Positions 56,401 through 64,000 of a stretch of 64,000 nucleotides of DNA are shown piece after piece. Within the stretch, counting starts at the first letter, position 1. Each line of letters opens with the position of its first letter. The notes under the pieces were generated by a model. That model made no database searches, was not told the origin of the DNA, and saw nothing but the letters and a program-made list of their open reading frames with translations. Origin of the DNA: Corydoras sp. C115 (taxonomy: Eukaryota; Chordata; Actinopteri; Siluriformes; Callichthyidae); the NCBI GenBank assembly GCA_019802505.1, contig JAFMOC010000002.1:7251001-7315000 (forward strand). The letters are read 5' to 3'. Position numbers and translations under genes: made by a program.

Positions 56401-59400
56401 ACATCAAACTTATTGATATAGAGCAAACAGGATTTTATTAAGAAAGAAATGAATTGCTGTTTAAATGCACAGCTCTCCAAACCTTGCACCCCTGACATGA
56501 TGTTAAAGTTTCCATATACACGTACTAACCACTTTATAAGTTGCTCATTGACCAACTGATCAGTTTCATTACTTCCAGTATATATGCACTTTAAACACTT
56601 TAATCATAAACTGTAATCTGTTTCTTTGCATATGTTGTTATTCCATTTAGCACTTAAGTATTAAAAACATCTGCTTCTGATTCACATTTGAATTGCATTA
56701 GGACAGGGACTATGTTAAAAATGTCATGCTATATACTACATTCATTCATTTACATTCAGTCATTTAGCAGAAACTTTTATCCAAAGCGACAAGTATCCCA
56801 ACTTGATGGTTGGGGTCAGAACACAGGGACAGCATCCCAGGAGCAGAAATGAGGGTTAAGGGTCTTGCTCAAGGGCCCACATTGGTAACTTCAGTGAACC
56901 TGGGATTTAAACCATCAACCTTCGGAATGATGGCCCAACACCCTAACCACCAAGCTACCACATGCCCGGTAGTCCACTCACGGACACATAATTATCACAT
57001 CAATGTCACTTTAGTATTAAGAATCTAAATATTAGTAGTATTAGTAGTGCATTTGAATTTCCCCATTACAGGACTAATGAAGGTATCATCATATTACCTG
57101 CTTTGTGCAGGACATGTGATAATTCTGGCTGTTAGACAGCACTATTAAAGGAACTAACCAGGTATATAAAGAAACAGCTGCACTACAATCTGTAATTGTA
57201 GAACTACAAAGTGCATTTAACTGGTGAGTGAAACTGATGAAATGAGGAGTATCTAATAAAGTGGAGGACAACACATTTGTCATGTGTTTTAGTATGATTT
57301 CCTTTTTTTTTTTTACTACAAAACTGCAACCAATTCTAGTAGTTGTATATTAGTCAGTTTTGTACATGTGCCTAGGTGTTCAAGTAGAAGGTAGCATTTA
57401 CCTGGGGAGGATGTTTAGAGACAGGATCAGGTGGAAGTGGTTTAGTAGGAGGAGCAGGCCTGTCCTGTGCCTGACCATGGAGAAGTACAAAAGCAGAAAA
57501 GGCAAACAGCACATGCACCAGTGATGTTAAAAATGAAAAAGTCAAAAAGAAAACAAACCGTTAAAAAAGAAAGAGTTAAATAAAAGCGAAACAGTTCATA
57601 GAACTTCTAGGGGCAAGCGTTAGGTACAAATGATAAATTCCAATATTTTTTAGTTTCCATCAAAACAATAGGATTTGTAATTAGTATCTTAAATATTATG
57701 TAAGCCTAATTTCTAAGCAGGGTCTACGACTGTCAAAGAACAAAATAAATGCAATGAAAAATGAGTTGGACACATTTAATACAAATTATTAACTGAAAAG
57801 ATCTATGAATATTGTAAATGTTAGATACACCCAGGACAGGGCACCAATCTATCGCTGGGCACACACTCACTCACTCACACTCTATATGGGGCAATTTGGA
57901 GAACTCAATTGACTTGATCCATGTTTTTGGACTGTGGGAAGAAACCGGAGAACCTGGAGGAAACCCACGCGGACACGGGGAGAACATGGAAACTCCACCT
58001 AGATGGGGATTCGAACCGGGAATCCCTAGCGCTAAGAGGCGAACATGCTAACCACTAAGCCACCATGCCACCCTAAAGAAAAGGTCAGTGGATAATAAAT
58101 GAGTTAGTTGTTAGGTTTATGCCATCAAAACCAATTGATGCTTAACCACCAGAGGGCGCACAAGATTAATGCTAGATCTGCATAGGGACTAGGGGTGCGA
58201 ATCTCTGTGTCTGGCGATTCGATTTGATTCCGATTTTTGAGGTCACGATTCGATTCAGAAACGATTTTCGATTCAGAAACGATTTTTCAGTTCAAATGTT
58301 TGTTTAAATTATGTGATTGACAAGATGAAACAACAATGTAAACAAAAATAAACATATACTTAAAACAATACTTTCAGGTTCCTTCCTGTATCAAATCTTT
58401 TTACATCATTATATATTTATACAAAAAATAGGATTGCGCTAATTTAAAATGAGCAGTATTAGGTTAGCTTAGCTGTTTGCCATTTTCTTATATAAACATC
58501 TATCAATGAACAAATAATTCTAAATATATTAATACCATAGTTTACCGTAGTGCATTAGCCTTTAATCGAAAATAAAATACAGAATTTACAGTCGTAGTGC
58601 ATTAATATTTTGCAAATCATTAAAACTTATCCTTAAAAATTAAATACAGACTTCAGTCTTTTTAAACTATATTGCAACAACATTTGCTATATTTTCAAAA
58701 CTTAACCTTAAATATTAAATATATTCTTCAACTTTTCAATTTCTTTTAGCTCAGGTTGATGTCGCGCCAAAATGGGCTCACGTGTTTGTCATATTTCCAA
58801 AGTACCTTGATTTCATTTTACACTCTTTGCAAACAGTTGTGCTCATGTCGAGCTCTCTCTCTCTCCTTGGCTTTTAATGTATGAGCGCTCTCCCCTGCTC
58901 CATGCTTCCCGCTTCCCGTTGTCTGAACTCCATTCAGACAACGGGAGCTGACTAACAAGCTTGCTGTACGGTGGCAGAGTGGATACGTAATGCGATATGC
59001 AGTACACTCGGGAGGGGGCGGCAAAAAATAAAACTTAAACGTATTTTTTAAAAATCAATTCTTGTGTATTTTGAATCGATTCAGAATCAGCAGGACTACG
59101 AATCGCGATTCTTTGAAGAATCAATTTTTTTCAGCACCCCTAATGGGGACCGTGGCCATATTTAAAATGTCATGCTACAACAATACCAAATCAGCAGTAT
59201 GTACTATGTAGTATCCTGTACATGATAAAATAAAATATTAATGGTGTACGGCATCCCACACCATGGGATCCAACTCATCCAACTGGTTAGCATAGCCGTC
59301 ACTAAACTAAACTAGCTCAATCTAGCAAGGTGTGGTGTAAGAATTGGCAAATCCACCAATCAATAGTGGAATTGATACATAATTGTACCTTCGACTAGGG

Positions 59401-62400
59401 GTGTCTTCAACTAAGGATTTTCATAGTCGAATCTGATTCGTCAGATTTTCCCTATAGTCGACTGATAGTCGAATCAGTTAAAATTTCACCACAAGATGGC
59501 GCTATAAGCGTGGTTTTTAAAAAAGATTTTTTTAAATATTTTGTTATATATTTTATATTGTTAAAGCGCACACATCATTTTTAAAAAAATTAACAGAAAT
59601 TAGGATGATTTTATTTGACAAAAGGCTATATATATAACAAAAACAAAGACATTTCATGTAAAAACTAATGCTTAGCAGCAGCCATGGGCACCCCCATGTG
59701 GTCAAAATGGTACATTCGACTATGAGGTTCATAGTCGACTACGGTTCTCCGAGTCGAATCAGCGAATATTGCAGCTCACCCCTACCTTCGACACTGTAGA
59801 TAACTCATACTTTATACAGCCCTTTTAAGGTATTTTGACTAACCATGTAAACTCCATGTTATAAATACTAGTAAAAAAGTTTAGGGAAAAGTGGCCTGAT
59901 GTTTGATCTGGAAGGATTGTTTTCACCTGAGCTGGTTATTTTGTGGGTTCTAAGTATCTGATTAATTTTCTAAGACAGCTATTTCCATAAATCCAATGAA
60001 ATTGTTTTTTCTTTATTGGTGAGTTAAAATGTAGGGGGGAAATTCCTTTATAACCGCTTTATGTGTTGCATTATAAAGCCAAGAATTTGAAGGTACATTC
60101 AAACGACATTCAAAGTTATGGAGACTTTTGCTTGCAAAGGCCGACTATCTGTCCAGCTGCTACAGAATCTTTCACACAAAAAAAAAAAAAAAAAACAAAC
60201 AAACAAACAAAAAAAAAAACACAGTACCTTACTAACAGCCCGTGTAAGAGGAATGTCATTCAAGGGAGTCCACTGGTATCTCAGGGGCAGGATCTGGTCA
60301 CCATTATGAGAGTTTAGTCTCTCATTAGCAGGAATCCTGTTAATAACAAATACATTATAATGCATTTTATACTGGGATCAGACTACACAACTGACATACG
60401 CTTTACACACTGTGAAGGCTCTAGCTACAATTACTAAACATTTAAAAAGAGCACATCTAAATCAAAGTGGTTATTAGAAGCAATTCTGGAGAGTCATTTC
60501 TGGTCTTAAATATTTATGACAGTTTAAAAATAAACTGGGTATGTGTTTTATTAATGAAAAACTTCTGTGACTCTAGAGAATGGCTATGACAGTAATCTCT
60601 ATAGCAATCATATTGTGTGAAGTTTGTCCATATGCATATACCTTCCAAAAATGCATTCACAAACATACACTACACTTCACTAAAATAACTGAATCTATAG
60701 AACCATTGTAGCATGTACACTATAAGGCCAGAAGGATGAAGATACCCTAGCTTTTATTTTTATACATAACCTGCATAATGTACATTATACAAAAGACATT
60801 ACATTCTGGTGGGTTGAGAAGTGCTGTCTCTATGATGATTTAAAGGTAATATGACAGACTTTTTATACCTAAATTATATTATTACAAACTTCCAGCTTCG
60901 TAGTTCTAGTGATCTCCACAGAACACTAACATGAACTAGCCAGGTGTTCACATACCTTTGGCCATATAGTGTATTTCTTCATTCAAATATACCTCTCTGA
61001 TGCTTTTCCACAGTATTCGATATGAGCCACAATGGCAATACTGTATTAAATTTAAAACAGGATTAATGCAGATTTTCTTCTAGCAGTTCATGGTTTAGGA
61101 TTTGTTAGTAAAAACATGTCAAAACAGTAAAACTATTAACAGCAAATTTTAAAATACATTCAATGTTCATACCCAGGATAGGGCACCAATCTATCGCTGG
61201 GCACACTCATTCAAAACACACACACACACACACTATATGGGTCAATTTAGAGCACTCAATTTACCGTGAATCCATATTTTTGGACTGTGACATACGCAGA
61301 CACAGTGAGAACATGGAAACTCCACCCAGATTGGGATTCAAACCTGAAATCCCCAGCGCTGAGAGGTGGATGTACTAACTACTAAGCCACGGTGTGCCAC
61401 CTCATCTATCTTTACTTTATTTTCATTTCTTTTATTCAACTATCCCATTTTATTTAGTTATATGCATAACAAGTAATGGTATATCATAGTAATGCATACA
61501 AGTATATGTATACATGAAGTAACATGTCAATAATTTGTTTCATTAGTTAAACAATTTCATACAAAGAATATACTAGAATCTAAGTGAAAAATAGATGGAA
61601 ACAATGTTATTTATATTTTCTCACCGGTTAGGTTGTCTGGTTTTACTAAAGGATGCATTGTTAAGATGTAAAAAGCTTCGGCGGCAGCGTGGTATACGGA
61701 AAGCCAGGACCAGCAACGACACCGGCAGTACAAATAAGAAGATCACTAGTAGAGCCACGCGAGTGGGATTGGAGTCTACGGATATGCAAAAAACACACAC
61801 AAAATAATGAAGTATAATATAAAAAGTGTAAGTATATAAATGCACTGCGTTGTGATTTGTCACCTCTGGGTTGACGTGCAGGGCCACTGTCAACACTTCC
61901 ACCTGTTCCCGAGTACTGACAGTCTGGAGGAGCCCAGCCCTCATCACAGTGACAATTCCTATTGCTGTTACAGATCTATTAATATAAATATATACATTTT
62001 TGTCTTTGTATTACAGAATTAGGTTTATAGAATTAGAACATACTGTGCTGTTTGATAGTTAGAAAGCAGACAAAGAGAACCAAAAAATAAAAATAAAAAG
62101 ACTTGGTCAACAACTCGAAGAAATGTTAGTCCATTCTTCCAAATAAAAAAAGCTTTAACTTTTGAATGTTTTTGGGTTTCCAAAAATGAACTCCTTTTTT
62201 CACATCATTCTATGATTTAACTCTTCAGCTAAGATCAGAAATTTGACTTGACAGTCTAAACAATAACCTTTTTAACCATTCTTTGATGAAACAATTTATA
62301 TTGTTTATAGAACAGACAGTTCTGACATTTTTCTTTAAAACTTGATGATGTAATTGAATGTAAATCTACTTTTGTGACTTGTTTGAAAAATCAGATGAAG

Positions 62401-64000
62401 GTTTCTGTCAACGGTCAAGGTCTATGCAACACCACTGTAGCTGACAACTAATTGGTTTAAACAACTGCATATTATATAAATTGAAATAAAATGTGTTAAT
62501 CTCTTAAGTATCAATGCAAAATCCATTATAAAACACATACTTAATAATAAATAAAGGAAATAATCCAGTATGTGTTCACATCTTACCCCATGTCCATTGC
62601 ACTTCATGCGGCATTCTTCAACGCCAAGCACAGCTACATCTTGACATTGCTGGTCTAAGCACACCTAAAGCACAGAAGAGACTTATGCACATTGTACAAA
62701 ACCATACATACATTATATTAGGTCATTTGCAATGATGCAACAGAAAGTCACTCCATATATTTCATAAGATATAAAAAAATATATATTTAAATTTTTAAAA
62801 AAAACTGTGATTTAATTAATTAAAAAGTACATTTATAGTAGCCCTACTAATCTAACTAAACTAGTTTACATTAACAGTTAAAAATTATTAAAATATACGT
62901 AGGGGCGACACGGTGGCTTAGTGGTTAGCACGTTCGCCTCTCGGCGCTAGGGATTCCCGATTCGAATCCCCATCTGGGTGGAGTTTCCATGTTCTCCCCG
63001 TGTCTGCGTGGGTTTCCTCCGGGTTCTCCGGTTTCCTCCCACAGTCCAAAAAAAACATGGATCAGGTCGGATGAGTTCTCCAGGTTGCCCCATATAGAGT
63101 GTGTTTGTGTGAGTGAGTGTGAGCCAAGCGGTGGATTGGCGCCCTATCTGCCCAGCACCCGAGACGTTCTCCCCTGGATGGGCATGGGGAACCCCCCCCC
63201 CGCGACCGTAATAGAGGATAAAGCGGAAGATAATGAATGAATGAATGAATGAATGAATGAATGAAATATACGTATTAAAAAAAATGTCAGTCACTACAAC
63301 AGAATGACTCAGGGTACAGTTTTATTAATTAAGTTTAGATCTTCTGTAACTAACAAGATTTCTAAAAAATCTATAAAAAAAAAGGCCGGAAAGAAAGAAA
63401 TCCCAATAATGTTTTTGCTGATCAGTGATAATGAACACTCTCCTATGTACCATGCCATTTTATTACATTTTTATTTTTTCACTCATTCTTCTACAGTTAA
63501 ACAAATGTGCACATAAAAAACTGCAATTTAGTTTTAAACACAATTCAATTGTTACTTGCAAAGTGTACATTAAGGTGTTGTACAGAATACAAAACATATG
63601 TAAATAAATAAAGAACATGTAATTTCTCACCTTGCCTGGAGCACAGGCTGTTCCATGAGCTACCATAGCTGGGTCAGAGACATCATCTCCCACAGGGAAA
63701 TAAGTTCCCCTGCATGTAAAATCACTCACTTTTGTTGTCAGAATCTCAGGATTTAATTCCAGCCGTGGACGCTCATTTCCACCCTGACACTGGATTCTAC
63801 CACAGTGTACATTCCTGGAAATGAAAGAAAAACACAGATAAACCAGATAAGTGGCGCTTTAGGTTTTTGACTCCCTTCATGTTTCATAAATTCATTGACA
63901 GGAAACAAATTAATTATTTCCTTGCTGTTATTTAGATTTTAGAAGGAACTCTAGCAAACTAATGGGACACATACGCAGTGGAGCAGGGTATATAGGTGCC
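53454..64000 (-). CDS. adam15: ADAM15, 3' part: cysteine-rich/EGF region, transmembrane segment, proline-rich tail; runs off the right edge
   Basis: Minus-strand exons 63975-64000 (partial), 63631-63814, 62587-62664, 61864-61975, 61625-61775, 60993-61040, 60228-60336, 57402-57470, 55448-55528, 54346-54408, 53976-54145 and 53454-53520, all in frame, stop at 53454. The first part (CGRIQCQGG, GTACAPGKVC, ECRMKCNGHG) is the ADAM cysteine-rich region. CHCDEGWAPPDC is the EGF-like module typical of ADAM15. VALLVIFLFVLPVSLLVLAF spans the membrane and is followed by RIPRCRR. The cytosolic tail holds repeated class KPLPPDP/KPLPADP proline motifs, each on its own exon, which in mammalian ADAM15 bind SH3 proteins such as Src-family kinases and endophilins. 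The protein ends ...PRGFHTPPV. Protease and disintegrin domains would lie beyond 64000, so catalytic competence cannot be judged. The 48-nt exon at 60993-61040 is supported by phase and splice sites only. Confidence 0.93.
55702..56019. repeat. 159-bp tandem duplication in an adam15 intron
   Basis: Copies 55702-55860 and 55861-56019 are adjacent direct repeats differing at only a handful of positions (for example CATTAAGGTAATT against CATTTAGGTCATT). The unit has no reading frame or known motif. Confidence 0.92.
56741..56966 (-). mobile_element. tRNA-derived SINE with L2-like tail, antisense
   Basis: Same family as 35679-35882 in reverse: tail with AAACTTTTATCCAAAGCG, then GGTTAAGGGTCTTGCTC and a tRNA-like head ending in CACCAAGCTACCAC. 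Confidence 0.8.
57822..58075 (-). mobile_element. SINE lacking its tail, adam15 intron
   Basis: Antisense copy from the GATACACCCAGGACAGG stretch to the tRNA-like head; the final ~90 bp are missing. Confidence 0.88.
58190..59142. mobile_element. Non-autonomous hAT-type element, 953 bp
   Basis: Termini TAGGGGTGC and GCACCCCTA are inverted repeats. The flanks ATAGGGAC (58182-58189) and ATGGGGAC (59143-59150) match at 7 of 8 bases, as expected of an 8-bp hAT duplication. Subterminal regions carry many CGATTCG/GATTCGATT repeats in both orientations. No transposase frame is seen. It lies in an adam15 intron. Confidence 0.85.
59396..59784. mobile_element. hAT-type MITE, 389 bp, with perfect 8-bp duplication
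   Basis: Begins TAGGGGTG, ends CACCCCTA, and is flanked by the exact duplication CCTTCGAC (59388-59395 and 59785-59792). Subterminal ATAGTCGA/TCGACTA repeats occur near both ends. It differs internally from its neighbour at 58190-59142. Confidence 0.92.
60718..60971. mobile_element. TA-flanked MITE with inverted repeats, 254 bp
   Basis: Left end CACTATAAGGCCAGAAGG and right end CCTTTGGCCATATAGTG are imperfect inverted repeats, each bordered by TA (716-717 and 972-973 of this kb). This fits a Tc1/mariner-like or related TA-targeting element. It lies in an adam15 intron. Confidence 0.75.
61168..61403 (-). mobile_element. Diverged antisense SINE, adam15 intron
   Basis: Keeps GGGCACCAATCTATCGCTGG, CCCAGATTGGGATTC and the head end; the tail is missing and the CCGGAGAACC part is deleted. 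Confidence 0.8.
62902..63263 (+). mobile_element. Full-length SINE in adam15 intron
   Basis: Flanked by AAATATACGTA (62891-62901 and 63264-63274). A box at 62914-62924 and B box at 62959-62969 are intact; it ends in six to seven GAAT units, one of the longest tails in the window. Confidence 0.95.

Overview
The window is nuclear DNA of a ray-finned fish, most likely a teleost. The evidence is split exons with GT..AG junctions, long AT-rich introns, many tRNA-derived SINE copies, L2-type LINE fragments, hAT-type and TA-flanked DNA transposons, and fish-like orthologs of genes that lie together on human 1q21-q22. The species cannot be named from this sequence. I assembled exons by hand from reading frames, splice sites and codon phase; every junction listed keeps the frame.

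Layout: (1) 1309-15357, minus strand, mtx1 (metaxin-1), 8 exons, 320 aa. (2) 19723-24382, plus strand, a 7-exon gene for a 441-aa single-pass SEA mucin that I identify as a MUC1 ortholog candidate. (3) 28089-35454, minus strand, nudt17 (Nudix hydrolase), 8 exons, 301 aa. (4) 38766-42881 and 45366-47531, minus strand, two CD20/MS4A-like four-pass membrane proteins of 181 and 230 aa. (5) 53454-64000, minus strand, the 3' part of adam15: cysteine-rich/EGF region, transmembrane segment and proline-rich tail. Its metalloprotease and disintegrin exons lie beyond the right edge.

The genes form a synteny block rather than a pathway: MTX1, MUC1, ADAM15 and NUDT17 all map to 1q21-q22 in human. THBS3, which shares a divergent promoter with MTX1 in mammals, is absent here; mtx1 instead faces the MUC1-like gene across 4.4 kb of repeats.

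The most notable feature is the MUC1-like gene. It keeps the SEA domain with a Gly-Ser cleavage site, a MUC1-like membrane segment (VPAWGIAILVL) and a MUC1-like tail. Its Ser/Thr tandem repeats, however, sit between the SEA domain and the membrane instead of before the SEA domain. If SEA cleavage works, the mucin repeats would stay on the membrane-bound fragment.

The remaining sequence is dominated by mobile DNA: about 26 pieces of one SINE family (many with target-site duplications), L2-like LINE fragments, two SINEs with an L2-like tail, three non-autonomous hAT elements with 8-bp duplications, a degenerate Tc1-like transposase, and several microsatellites. Stretches not listed are AT-rich intron or intergenic DNA in which I see nothing I can name.
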